Below, one piece after another: positions 14,338 through 23,025 of a DNA stretch of 43,216 nucleotides. The notes under the pieces are model-generated. The model saw only the letters and a list, made by a program, of their open reading frames with translations, had not been told where the DNA came from and did no database searches. The stretch is from Candidatus Bathyarchaeota archaeon (lineage in GTDB: Archaea; Thermoproteota; Bathyarchaeia; Bathyarchaeales; UBA233). The stretch covers positions 1-43,216 of the forward strand of contig JANXEP010000014.1 in NCBI GenBank assembly GCA_025057795.1, in the 5' to 3' direction. The position numbers and the translations under genes are program-made. Every line of letters begins with the position of its first letter. Within the stretch, counting starts at the first letter, position 1.

Positions 14338-15297
14338 CTAATGGGAAGGCATTAGCAGCCGGTCCCTCAACTTGTCCACTATTAAGTTAACGATTATCCC
14401 TAGCAGTATTAAAGCGCCTATAATGAAATGTATCAAGTGAACAGGTATACCCAGCCCGCGAGCCCCAATATCCAGACTGCTAATGAAAAACATACCAGCA
14501 ATAACGTTCTCTATGTTTCCTCGTCCACCTCCAAGGGCTATCCCGCCAAATATAACCATTGCAAAAATCCAGAAAAGCCACAAGTCCATCATCTCCGGCG
14601 AGGTTGCTCCAACATCCGCTACGTAAATTAAGCCGCTGAGTCCTGCCATTGCCCCTACGAGGGTATGGACGAAGAGCCTCATGTTCTCCACGTTTATTCC
14701 CATCAATCTGGCAGAGGTAGCGTCTCCCCCGATCGCGTACAGTCTCACTCCGATTCTGGTATAATTCAACAGCAGCCACATGAGGAACGTTACGAAAAAC
14801 AAGAGGACAATCGAAAAATCAAGCCCACCGACAATCTCTTTTCCAAGGAGAAGAAGCGCGTCGCTGTGCCTTACCCATAGAGTCCCTTCGCGAATTAACT
14901 TTCTCACCCCTATAAAAATTAAAAATGTTGCCAAAGTGACAAAAAAGGAATGGACTCCCGTCCTACTAACGATCAAACCATTAACGGCTCCGACCACAGC
15001 CCCGATAATCAAGGGCAGAAGAAGCAGAAGGATAGGTGACGCGCCTGGGAACCAAATTTCGCCGAACTCTACAACAAAAGCCCCTGCAAACCCGCCGATT
15101 GCTGGTGAGGATGCATCTGTAGATCCACAGATTAGACTAATTCCCACAGCAATTGCGAGGACGCCGTATGCAGCATACATCCTAAATATTCTAGTAAGGT
15201 CAGTTATTGAGGGGCCGAAGAATGATATAAACACAACTATCGCTATAATCCATACCCAACGTTCAAGCAAGAACAGCTGAACTTTTATCCTGTTCAC
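14338..15297 (-). CDS. Sugar ABC transporter permease (RbsC/BPD_transp_2 family) 2
   Basis: A 319-residue, 8-10-helix protein of the same family as the preceding gene. Hallmarks are LAIAVGISLICGSTDASSPA, AVVGAVNGLIVSRTGVHSFF, SARLMGINVENMRLFVHTLV and IFGGIALGGGRGNIENVIAG. Its divergence from permease 1 suggests that the two form a heterodimeric channel rather than two separate transporters. It lies on the opposite strand, convergent with permease 1 and divergent from the binding-protein gene, so each subunit has its own promoter. Assignment to one transporter is inference from adjacency. Confidence 0.92.
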   Translation of the reverse strand: MNRIKVQLFLLERWVWIIAIVVFISFFGPSITDLTRIFRMYAAYGVLAIAVGISLICGSTDASSPAIGGFAGAFVVEFGEIWFPGASPILLLLLPLIIGAVVGAVNGLIVSRTGVHSFFVTLATFLIFIGVRKLIREGTLWVRHSDALLLLGKEIVGGLDFSIVLLFFVTFLMWLLLNYTRIGVRLYAIGGDATSARLMGINVENMRLFVHTLVGAMAGLSGLIYVADVGATSPEMMDLWLFWIFAMVIFGGIALGGGRGNIENVIAGMFFISSLDIGARGLGIPVHLIHFIIGALILLGIIVNLIVDKLRDRLLMPSH

Positions 15298-15472
15298 GTT
15301 TTCAGCCTCTTTTATCTGTTTGTCCAGCTTTAACCATTAATAAATTTTGCTGCTACCCGCTTAGCATACTATGTAAAAGATTGTGTAAAATTTTTAACCG
15401 AAAAATATTTAACCTCTACGTGTAAAACTTAGAATCACTGTTATTAAAAAGGGGAGTGGAGAGGGGGATATT

Positions 15473-16831
15473 ATGAAGTTTGGAGCAAGAGGCATTTCTC
15501 GAATGGTTGCAGCGATAATTGCTATAGTGATAATAATAGTCGCCGCCTTCGGAGTTTATTTTTATTTTGCAATGCAACAACCAGCCAAGCCTAAAGTGCT
15601 GGGTTACATTCTTCAGACCCATGGTTACAGAGGTTCCACATCTGAGGTTCTTCGAGCCTCAGGTTTCCTAGACGGGGTTATGGGAAAACCGCTTCCGCCA
15701 ACTAAGGGGAAGGTTATAACGGTTGACCCATCCGATGTGGAAACATGGCTTAAATGGAAAGTAGAAGCATACACTGACATTTGGAAGAGCGACAAAAATC
15801 CGCTTCGGGCTGGAAGAACACCCTACATAGGCTATCTTCCACTGGGCATATACAATCCATGGGACGAATTAAATCTAGCGTCTTTTAAATGGTACTGCGG
15901 AGATGTCCTGGGATGGAGGTATGAGGTAGCTTGGCCAGACGCGGATGTAAAGAAACAAAATGACATGGCTGCGGAGTTGATCGCAAAGGGCGTCGACGCC
16001 ATCGTTGTGTGTCCTCTAGACAGTATGGCGAACGCAAAAATTGGGGAGTTAGCTCAGAAAGCAGGCATCCCAATCGTGTGCTTCGGAATAGACATGTATC
16101 ATCGCTGGCCTTTGGCATTCGTTCAACGTGACGACTACGAATCCGGATGGTACTGCGGAAAATACGTGCGCGATAAGCTGATAGAAAAATTCGGCCCAGA
16201 CATCAAGATTGGTGAAAATATACTTATTGTGGACGTCGGTAACTCTTGGGACGCAGAGGCAGAATTCAAGTATGTCAAGGCAGCGATGGCGGCCAACCCA
16301 GATATCGTAGCAGTCTTCGAGGTTATGGGCGGCTACCATGAAGCTTGGGTGAGGGCGGCAAAGGACTTAGGGTGGTCTGAGCAAAAGATTAAGGACATAA
16401 TAGCCGTAGACGTTGACTTCTTCCCAGTTAACCTAGACGGGTACATAAACGGATATCAAGACTACTGCCGCATGATGCCGACTGCCGGATACATGATAGC
16501 CGAATGCCTTGAAATCCTGAAACAGTTCTGGAAGTATGGCCCCGACGGTTTGCCAAATATAGGAGAGATATACTCAGTGAGCAAGCACGTTCCAGAATTA
16601 CAAAAGAACGCGGTTGTACCAGGCACGAATTTTGCACCCCTACAGTGGTATGAGGATCCGGTCGCTGGCGTCGTTGGATATACCATAAGGCCTTCTACAT
16701 GTGGCGGAGCTTATACTCCATGGATTCTCATCCCGGACCGAGTGGTAACTGCAGAGAATTACAAGTCGCCATGGATTTACTGGAACTGGCCTGTCTGGGG
16801 ATATCCTCACCGACCCGAGATACTGCGATGA
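15473..16831 (+). CDS. Sugar ABC transporter substrate-binding protein
   Basis: A 452-residue protein with an N-terminal membrane anchor (about residues 10-34, MVAAIIAIVIIIVAAFGVYF). It has no lipobox Cys, so it is anchored by the helix as is common in archaea. The mature part is a periplasmic-binding-protein type 1 fold: KKQNDMAAELIAKGVDAIVV, CPLDSMANAKIGELAQKAGI, PIVCFGIDM, and NPDIVAVFEVMGGYHEAWVR in the C-lobe. It is long for the family and aromatic-rich in the last 60 residues (WKSPWIYWNWPVWGYPHRP type). A GGAGAGGGGGAT ribosome site precedes the ATG. It captures a sugar or polyol for the two permeases. Confidence 0.88.
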   Translation: MKFGARGISRMVAAIIAIVIIIVAAFGVYFYFAMQQPAKPKVLGYILQTHGYRGSTSEVLRASGFLDGVMGKPLPPTKGKVITVDPSDVETWLKWKVEAYTDIWKSDKNPLRAGRTPYIGYLPLGIYNPWDELNLASFKWYCGDVLGWRYEVAWPDADVKKQNDMAAELIAKGVDAIVVCPLDSMANAKIGELAQKAGIPIVCFGIDMYHRWPLAFVQRDDYESGWYCGKYVRDKLIEKFGPDIKIGENILIVDVGNSWDAEAEFKYVKAAMAANPDIVAVFEVMGGYHEAWVRAAKDLGWSEQKIKDIIAVDVDFFPVNLDGYINGYQDYCRMMPTAGYMIAECLEILKQFWKYGPDGLPNIGEIYSVSKHVPELQKNAVVPGTNFAPLQWYEDPVAGVVGYTIRPSTCGGAYTPWILIPDRVVTAENYKSPWIYWNWPVWGYPHRPEILR

Positions 16832-17016
16832 TAACCCACAAAAATTAAAGCGCGAGTTTAACTTCCCCTTTTTCTTTAGAAAACGCGTTATCATTGTAGC
16901 GCCATTTTTGGCTTCTTAAACATTCCTACAACCTTTTGAACAGGGGAGGATGGGCGGAGTTGCTAAGCAGCTCCTAGAGGCTACGCGGTTACCCATTAGC
17001 CAAGGAACATCTTCAT

Positions 17017-17760
17017 TTATTTTACTGATGATATTATTATCTGCTCTAATTCTTTTATCGAAGTTTCTTCTTTTTTCATGTCTGCCACTTTTTCGCCTTT
17101 GCTGAGTACTACAATCCTGTCTGCAACGGGATATACGTGGTGAAGATTTGGAGAAATGATTATGCAGGATACTCCTGAATCTTTCAGCTGCCGTACAAAG
17201 TCCAAAACCTTTTGAACTGCGGAGACTGCTAGGCCGGTAGTGGGTTCGTCTAGGATAACGAGTTCAGCCTTGAAGTACATGGCTCTTGCAATGGCGACGC
17301 CTTGCCGCTCCCCACCAGAACAAAACCTCACCTCTTGATCAGGAGAGGCTATGTGCAAACCCAACGATTTTGTAATTCTCTCAGCCTCTTTTCTCATCTT
17401 TCCAATATCCATTAATTTGATTAAACCGGGTTTTAGGAGTTCCCTGCCCAGAAAAATGTTTTTGGCGACGCTCAGGGTATCCACAAGAGCCCGTTCCTGA
17501 TAAACTACTTCGATACCAAGGTTTCGAGCTGCCTTTACGGAGGGAATCTCAACCTCCCTACCCTTAACAAATATTCTCCCACTAGTTTTTTGGACAGCGC
17601 CTCCAATTATCTTTGCCAGGGTTGATTTTCCAGCCCCATTATCGCCAACCAATCCTACAACTTCATTCATTCCTACTTTGAAGTCTACTCCTTTAAGAGC
17701 ATGAACCGAACCATAAAACTTATGAATATTCTCCATCCTGAGGAAAGGTTCTTTCTCCAT
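17017..17760 (-). CDS. Sugar ABC transporter ATPase A, H-loop histidine replaced by proline
   Basis: A single FrcA-like ABC domain of about 247 residues. It has Walker A GDNGAGKSTLAK, Q-loop VVYQERAL, a signature FCSGGERQG in place of LSGGQ, and Walker B LVILDEPTTGLAV. The H-loop reads IIISPNLHHVYPV: the switch His present in the sister gene (IIISHNLHH) is Pro here. It should therefore bind ATP but hydrolyse poorly. The D-loop differs as well. Start ATG at 17760 behind GGGTGG. Long stretches are almost identical in DNA to the gene at 18708. It probably pairs with ATPase B in an asymmetric dimer. Confidence 0.92.
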   Translation of the reverse strand: MEKEPFLRMENIHKFYGSVHALKGVDFKVGMNEVVGLVGDNGAGKSTLAKIIGGAVQKTSGRIFVKGREVEIPSVKAARNLGIEVVYQERALVDTLSVAKNIFLGRELLKPGLIKLMDIGKMRKEAERITKSLGLHIASPDQEVRFCSGGERQGVAIARAMYFKAELVILDEPTTGLAVSAVQKVLDFVRQLKDSGVSCIIISPNLHHVYPVADRIVVLSKGEKVADMKKEETSIKELEQIIISSVK

Positions 17761-18011
17761 GTTCCACCCAACAATTTGAAATTTCTGCACGTTTTTAACT
17801 CTTTTTGCTTTGCGGCTTAATTTAAATTTTTCTTTACACGTTTTATCTGTTTATGGATTCAACTTTAGGTTGAACACGTACACGGTGAGAAGCGTTCTCC
17901 AAGGCTGAAAATAGCACAGTCACCAAGGTAACAATGAAAATATGCTAGCAACGATGTTTTCTGATTTACACTCTTCTGCTACCTAGGCTACGCCGCCGGG
18001 TTGACCTAAAT

Positions 18012-18542
18012 TTATTCTATGTATAATCTGCAACCTCCATCCCACCTGAGTTCTACCCGAAACCCTTCACCCAAAACCACTACGGATTTGCGTTTGGATT
18101 TACACTCCTCTTCTCTTGTTATACTTTCTATTAACTCGTATCTGATTTTTAGAATATTTGAAACGGGTTCTCTCTTTTCCTCTCTTCTGAACAGGTTTAA
18201 TATTCCAGTTAAGGAATCTCTCTTTTTTGATTGTTCCCTCCATACCTCGAGGACTTCTTTTTCAGTGACTTCTCCAAGTTCTTCCACTATTCTTCCGTTA
18301 TTGTCGGCGAGGCTTGCAAATAACTTACCGTTCTTTCTATTTATCACGTACGAGAACTGTCCCGTACTTAGAACAACCCCGCTTCCCTCTTCATCTAACC
18401 CTTGAAGAAACTCTTTTTCAATGTTGGATCTTATTTCCACATTTGTAAATTCCACAGATTTTGCTCCCTCTAAGATTTTATATCTCCAAGGAATATCCGT
18501 GAGAAATCCATCCAACCTTTCTATAATTTTCTTTTTATCCAT
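18012..18542 (-). CDS. Hypothetical protein between the two ATPase genes
   Basis: About 176 residues, soluble, charged and beta-rich, with segments KIIERLDGFLTDIPWRYKIL, GVVLSTGQFSYVINRKNGKL and KSVVVLGEGFRVELRWDGG. No transmembrane segment or known motif is seen. The ATG at 18542 follows GGGAG. It sits between two recently duplicated ATPase genes in the same orientation but with more than 150 bp on either side, so co-transcription is not assured. I do not recognise a family. Confidence 0.65.
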   Translation of the reverse strand: MDKKKIIERLDGFLTDIPWRYKILEGAKSVEFTNVEIRSNIEKEFLQGLDEEGSGVVLSTGQFSYVINRKNGKLFASLADNNGRIVEELGEVTEKEVLEVWREQSKKRDSLTGILNLFRREEKREPVSNILKIRYELIESITREEECKSKRKSVVVLGEGFRVELRWDGGCRLYIE

Positions 18543-18707
18543 TTCTCCCACAGTTTATTGTTGACCTAAAGATAAATATTAAAAAATTAGCGGCTTGTAG
18601 CCTTGCAGGATAGGAGGGTAAAAATTTTCCAGCGATGGTTAAAATCACAACACATGCGCTTGGTTGATACGCTCACCAAAACAGCGGGACTTAACTGAAC
18701 CTCCTGC

Positions 18708-19442
18708 CTATTTCCCTGACGTCATTATCTGCTCTAACTCTTCTATTGAAGTTTCTTCTTTTTTCATGTCTGCCACTTTTTCGCCTTTGCTGAGTACTAC
18801 AATCCTGTCTGCAACGGGATATACATGATGGAGATTATGAGAAATGATTATGCAGGATACTCCTGAATCTTTCAGCTGCCGTACAAAGTCCAAAACCTTT
18901 TGAGCGGCAGAGATTGACAGAGCTGCCGTTGGTTCGTCTAGGATAACGAGTTCAGCCTTGAAGTACATGGCTCTTGCAATGGCGACGCCTTGCCGCTCCC
19001 CACCAGAACAAAACCTCACCTCTTGATCAGGAGATATGTTCAAACCCAATAAACCAGTAACCCCTTCAGCTTCCCGTCTCATTCTCTCCATATCCATTAA
19101 TTTGATTAAACCGGGTTTTAGGAGTTCCCTGCCCAGAAAAACATTTTTGGCTACACTCATGATGTCTATAACAGCTTGGTCCTGGTAGACTGTTTCAATT
19201 CCAAGATCTCGGGCTGCTTTTACGGAAGGAATCTCAACTTCCTTACCCTTAACAAATATCCTCCCACTGCTTTTTTGGATGCTGCCAGAAATTATCCCTA
19301 TAAGGGTTGACTTTCCAGCCCCATTTTCACCAATTAATCCGACAACCTCGTTAGGTTGCACTTCGAAGTCTACTCCTTTAAGAGCATGAACCGAACCATA
19401 AAACTTATGAATATTCTCCATTTTTAGGAACGGCGTTTTCAT
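18708..19442 (-). CDS. Sugar ABC transporter ATPase B, complete motifs
   Basis: A FrcA-like single ABC domain of about 244 residues. Walker A is GENGAGKSTLIG, Q-loop TVYQDQAV, signature FCSGGERQG, Walker B LVILDEPTAALSI and H-loop IIISHNLHHVYPV, so it is expected to hydrolyse ATP. Long blocks (for example 18727-18900 against 17034-17210) match ATPase A almost base for base, while other parts, such as the Walker A region, differ. This pattern suggests duplication with later gene conversion. The ATG at 19442 is preferred over the TTG at 19454. Confidence 0.93.
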   Translation of the reverse strand: MKTPFLKMENIHKFYGSVHALKGVDFEVQPNEVVGLIGENGAGKSTLIGIISGSIQKSSGRIFVKGKEVEIPSVKAARDLGIETVYQDQAVIDIMSVAKNVFLGRELLKPGLIKLMDMERMRREAEGVTGLLGLNISPDQEVRFCSGGERQGVAIARAMYFKAELVILDEPTAALSISAAQKVLDFVRQLKDSGVSCIIISHNLHHVYPVADRIVVLSKGEKVADMKKEETSIEELEQIMTSGK

Positions 19443-19664
19443 ATAGGTGACCAAAACTGACTGGACAGTTTCGTCTATATATCTCTTTTGTCCTAAAAGT
19501 CCAAAAGCGCGTTAAACTAGAAGAAAAATTTGTTATGGATTCTGCCACTAAAACGCGTTGCTTATCACACAAAACGGAATGTAGGACTAAATTGCGCCTT
19601 CGTTTAAGGGACGAACACAAATCTAAAATAAAACCTTACTCGCTTCTTTACATTGTGAATTGAA

Positions 19665-20150
19665 ATGAAAGAGGTAAACATAAAACTTTTAACGAGAGAA
19701 AACTTTGAGCCCTTTGGAACAGTTATTGAGCTGCCGAGCATTAAACCTGAAATTTCAAACCAAGCATTGGATTATTGGGGCGCGCTTGCTGATCTAGAAA
19801 TTGAAAAACCACAGGTAAGCTTTCTTGTTGTGAAAAAGAGAGATTTTGTAATAGATAAAATGGAGCGTCATGTAAAACCGACAGAGGTTTTCATCCCCTT
19901 AGAAGGGACAAGCGTGTTTCCAGTAGCCCCTCCAAAAATTGATAAGCGGAAAGCTGAGGTCCCCGTGGATGAGGTTACAGCTTTTCTATTAGATGGAAGT
20001 AAGGGGGTGGTGATGAAGAAAGGCACGTGGCATTGGGTTCCATTTCCCACAACGGAGAAAGCTACATTCGCAGTTATACTTGGAGCAGAAACAGTGGAAA
20101 AAGATTTAGAAATAAAAGACATAAAACCACCCATAAAAATAAGTTTCTAA
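19665..20150 (+). CDS. Ureidoglycolate-lyase-like cupin protein (AllA family)
   Basis: A 161-residue protein with the AllA-family order: LTRENFEPFGTVIELP at the start, RHVKPTEVFIPLEGTSVFPV in the middle, and GVVMKKGTWHWVPFP with the conserved GxWHw segment. Family members convert ureidoglycolate to glyoxylate and urea. No allantoin pathway genes are nearby and the setting is sugar catabolism, so it may act on another alpha-hydroxy or lactone compound. It is a single-gene transcript with its own ATG at 19665 and is divergent from ATPase B. Confidence 0.8.
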   Translation: MKEVNIKLLTRENFEPFGTVIELPSIKPEISNQALDYWGALADLEIEKPQVSFLVVKKRDFVIDKMERHVKPTEVFIPLEGTSVFPVAPPKIDKRKAEVPVDEVTAFLLDGSKGVVMKKGTWHWVPFPTTEKATFAVILGAETVEKDLEIKDIKPPIKISF

Positions 20151-20344
20151 ATTGTTAGAATGATATCTAAACTGCCTCATTTTTCTAACAATTTCAACAG
20201 AAGCGCTCAGCAAAGCCAGAGGTTGAACCTAAATATAGCTGTATACGCATTTAAATTAATTTGTTTTCTAGATTTTATGGGGCATAAAAAAGGCGAAACG
20301 AAAAATTTTTAAATGATACGTCTAAACTAATCCACGGGTTGGTT

Positions 20345-21094
20345 ATGAAGCTAAAAGATAAGGTTTCCATAGTTACTGGCGCTGCTAGGGGGATAGGTTT
20401 TGCGATTGCTTCTCGTTTTGCAAAAGAAGGCTCTAAAGTAGTTATAATAGATCTACATAGAGAAAGCGTTAATGAAGCCGTGAAAAAAATCAAAGATCAA
20501 GGAGGATTAGCCATAGGATTTGTGGGAGACGTCACCTCAAAGGAAAGAGTAGAGAAGATAGTTTCCCAAGTAATAAAGAAGTTTGGAGTTATAGACATAC
20601 TTGTCAACAACGCGGGAATATACGTTGGCAAGGCTTTCTGGGAGGAGCCTCTGGATTTCTATGAAAAAACGTTTAAAGTAAACGTTTTAGGCACCGTTAT
20701 TCCATCTCAAGCTGTGGTTCCACACATGATGAAAAGGAAAAGTGGCAAGATCATTAACATATCATCGAAAGCGGCGATATGTGGAGAACCTGGACATGCA
20801 GCATACAGCGCTTCTAAGGGTGCAGTTTTATCTTTGACTCGAGCCATGGCTATTGAATTAGCGCCTTACAATATAAATGTAAACGCTATATGTCCAGGAC
20901 CAACGGAAACAGCAATTCTATTCAGTTCGATGACTAAGGAGCAGCTTGAAGAGCTAAGAAAGCGTATTCCTCTAGGGAGGTATGGAAAACCGGAGGACAT
21001 GGCTGGGGCAGCTTTATACCTCGCCAGCGATGACTCTGACTGGTGCACGGGACACGCTTTAAGCGTTGATGGCGGAATGTCCATTCTTCTCTAA
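20345..21094 (+). CDS. SDR-family NAD(P)-dependent oxidoreductase
   Basis: A classical short-chain dehydrogenase of 249 residues. The cofactor motif is TGAARGIGFAIA, followed by NNAG (VNNAGIYVG), the catalytic Ser in INISSKAAI, YSASKGAVLSL (YxxxK), and NAICPGPTETAILF. The C-terminal SDDSDWCTGHALSVDGGMSI is standard. An acidic residue after the second strand (IIDLHRES) suggests NAD preference. The best guess is a polyol, aldose or keto-acid dehydrogenase working with the surrounding sugar enzymes. The ATG at 20345 is chosen over the TTG six bases upstream. Confidence 0.93.
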   Translation: MKLKDKVSIVTGAARGIGFAIASRFAKEGSKVVIIDLHRESVNEAVKKIKDQGGLAIGFVGDVTSKERVEKIVSQVIKKFGVIDILVNNAGIYVGKAFWEEPLDFYEKTFKVNVLGTVIPSQAVVPHMMKRKSGKIINISSKAAICGEPGHAAYSASKGAVLSLTRAMAIELAPYNINVNAICPGPTETAILFSSMTKEQLEELRKRIPLGRYGKPEDMAGAALYLASDDSDWCTGHALSVDGGMSILL

Positions 21095-21300
21095 TACTAA
21101 AACATAAACGCATATTCCGTTCCCCCTATTCCCTTCGCGAACCTTTTCGGGTTATTAATTTACACCGTTTTGCAAAAGAAGGAAAACGTGGCGTTTGCGA
21201 ATAGTTTCTGGTTACGTGGAGGATAGAGCTCAAGAGCAAAACATATATAGATTTTTGAAAAAAATCATTTTGCTTCAACTCTCAGTAGGACGGAAAATTC

Positions 21301-22302
21301 ATGTCTTGTATGTTTGGTTTTTATGCTGCACATGAACAATATGGCCCAAACGAACTGTTGAATTTCGCCGTTAAGGCGGAGAAGTATGGCTTTGACACTG
21401 TTTGGAGCAGCGATCATTTTCATCCATGGTCCCATACAAATGCGCATTCAGGCTTTGCTTGGGTGTGGATGGCTGTGGCTGCCGAGCGGACTAGAAAGGT
21501 TCTTATAGGCTCGGTTACGCCCCCGCTTTTAAGGTATCATCCCGGCGTAGTGGCTCAAGCATTTGCAACATTAAATGTCATATACCCTAGCCGAATATTT
21601 CTTTGCCTTGCTACGGGCGAATCCATGAACGAAGCCCCGTTGGGGTTAAAATGGCCCTCCTATAAAGAGAGGCTTGCCAGACTTGAAGAAGCCATCATCA
21701 TAATTAAGAGGTTGTGGAAAGAGGATTTTGTAGACTTTGAAGGCAAATATTACTGCTTGAGGAAGGCGAACCTGTACACTAAACCAAAAACGTATATCCC
21801 ACTTTACGTGGCGGCTAACGGTCCGTCAACGGCATATGTCGCGGGTAAATACGCCGACGGCTTGTTAACGAGCGGCCGTGTTTTTGAAGAAAAATTTCAG
21901 ACGGAAATTTTACCCGCCTTGGAAAGGGGCGCAAGAGACGCGGGTAGAAACCCCAAAGACATAAAGAAAATAATCCACATAATAACGTCTTACGATGAAG
22001 ATTTTGACAGAGCCGTTGACGGCTGCAAATTCTGGAACGCTACAATGGTGCCCGGAATATTTAACGCCGAAGTCTATGACCCGAGGGAAATAGAGGAAAA
22101 AGCCCGCTCAATAACCAAAGAGGACATAATTAAAAGAAGGTTTATTGTGACTTCTGAAGAAGACGCCATTAAAAAAATTGAGACTTATCTGAAGGCAGGA
22201 GCATCAGAGGTAGAATTTCTAAGCACAAGCCCGGATCAAAATAAATTCATAGAATTCTTCGGAACGAAGGTGTTTCCCTACTTTAAAGACCGGAAACCAT
22301 AA
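21301..22302 (+). CDS. F420-dependent LLM oxidoreductase, Fgd-like sugar-phosphate dehydrogenase
   Basis: A 333-residue luciferase-like monooxygenase-family protein. The sequence order matches F420-dependent glucose-6-phosphate dehydrogenases: VWSSDHFHPWSH, TPPLLRYHPGVVAQAFATLN, FLCLATGESMNEAPLGLKWP, RLARLEEAIIIIKRLWKEDF with VDFEGKYY, and PLYVAANGPSTAYVAGKYAD with GLLTSG. These contribute the F420 and phosphate pockets in Fgd. It would oxidise a sugar phosphate or sugar at C1 and reduce coenzyme F420. The exact substrate is uncertain because LLM enzymes are broad. A TATA element ACATATATAG lies at 21240-21249. Confidence 0.85.
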   Translation: MSCMFGFYAAHEQYGPNELLNFAVKAEKYGFDTVWSSDHFHPWSHTNAHSGFAWVWMAVAAERTRKVLIGSVTPPLLRYHPGVVAQAFATLNVIYPSRIFLCLATGESMNEAPLGLKWPSYKERLARLEEAIIIIKRLWKEDFVDFEGKYYCLRKANLYTKPKTYIPLYVAANGPSTAYVAGKYADGLLTSGRVFEEKFQTEILPALERGARDAGRNPKDIKKIIHIITSYDEDFDRAVDGCKFWNATMVPGIFNAEVYDPREIEEKARSITKEDIIKRRFIVTSEEDAIKKIETYLKAGASEVEFLSTSPDQNKFIEFFGTKVFPYFKDRKP

Positions 22303-22990
22303 AAACTCTGCATGGGGACGCTTCAACATCCTTAATTGCTAGGGGAGCTATAATAAAGAAGCCCCTTGCAACTTTATTACCCATTAAAACTTTATCGAGA
22401 TTAGCAACCTCTTCCACCACAAGAACCCCTGCCTCAAAAAGTATTCTATGCACAATTCTCGACGGAGATTTTATTGGCTGTCTCCTAACTGGTACTCTGC
22501 CACCCCATCCACCGATACTAAGGGTGTCTATTCCAACTAGTTTAACGCCTTTATTCACCACAAAATGAGCAGCGCTCTCGCCTAAGTATGGCCAATTAAA
22601 CAGGTATGTCGTGGTGCGATCCCTCTTTTTGGACCAACCGGTGAACATAAACAGGATATCTCCAGCATTAATTTGGTCGCCGTACTTAGCAAGGTCTTCC
22701 TCTGTTATTTCTTCCCCGTCGCCCTTAAAGCTCAGATCCACCACTAAACCTTCGCCGGACATATCCTTAAGAGTGTAATCACTTGATGATTTGGAGCCAG
22801 GCATCATGTGGAGCGGAAAGTCTATATGGGTTCCTAGGTGCAAGTGCATGCTTGATATCATACTTACGTTAGAACCGTCTTTTTCCACAGTTCTGATCTG
22901 TTCAATTTTTAATGGAGGTAGAGTGGGATAAGAGGGCATGTCCATGAATACATCGTGGGTTAAATCTATAATCCTATAATTCTTATTCAT
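22283..22990 (-). CDS. Cyclase-family hydrolase (kynurenine-formamidase-like)
   Basis: A 235-residue metal hydrolase of the cyclase/KynB family. The signature HLHLGTHIDFPLHM (HxGTHxDxPxH) binds divalent metal. The N-terminal IDLTHDVFMDMPSYPTLPPL and the GWGGRVPVRRQPIKSPSRIV loop are family-typical. It would cleave an amide, lactone or cyclic ketone. Beside sugar dehydrogenases and an aldolase, a lactonase or ring-opening role is a reasonable guess. Its 3' end overlaps the convergent Fgd-like gene by 20 bp. Confidence 0.88.
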   Translation of the reverse strand: MNKNYRIIDLTHDVFMDMPSYPTLPPLKIEQIRTVEKDGSNVSMISSMHLHLGTHIDFPLHMMPGSKSSSDYTLKDMSGEGLVVDLSFKGDGEEITEEDLAKYGDQINAGDILFMFTGWSKKRDRTTTYLFNWPYLGESAAHFVVNKGVKLVGIDTLSIGGWGGRVPVRRQPIKSPSRIVHRILFEAGVLVVEEVANLDKVLMGNKVARGFFIIAPLAIKDVEASPCRVFMVSGL

Positions 22991-23025
22991 AGTTTATAAC
23001 CTACTTTATTGAAAAGATAAAGTTT

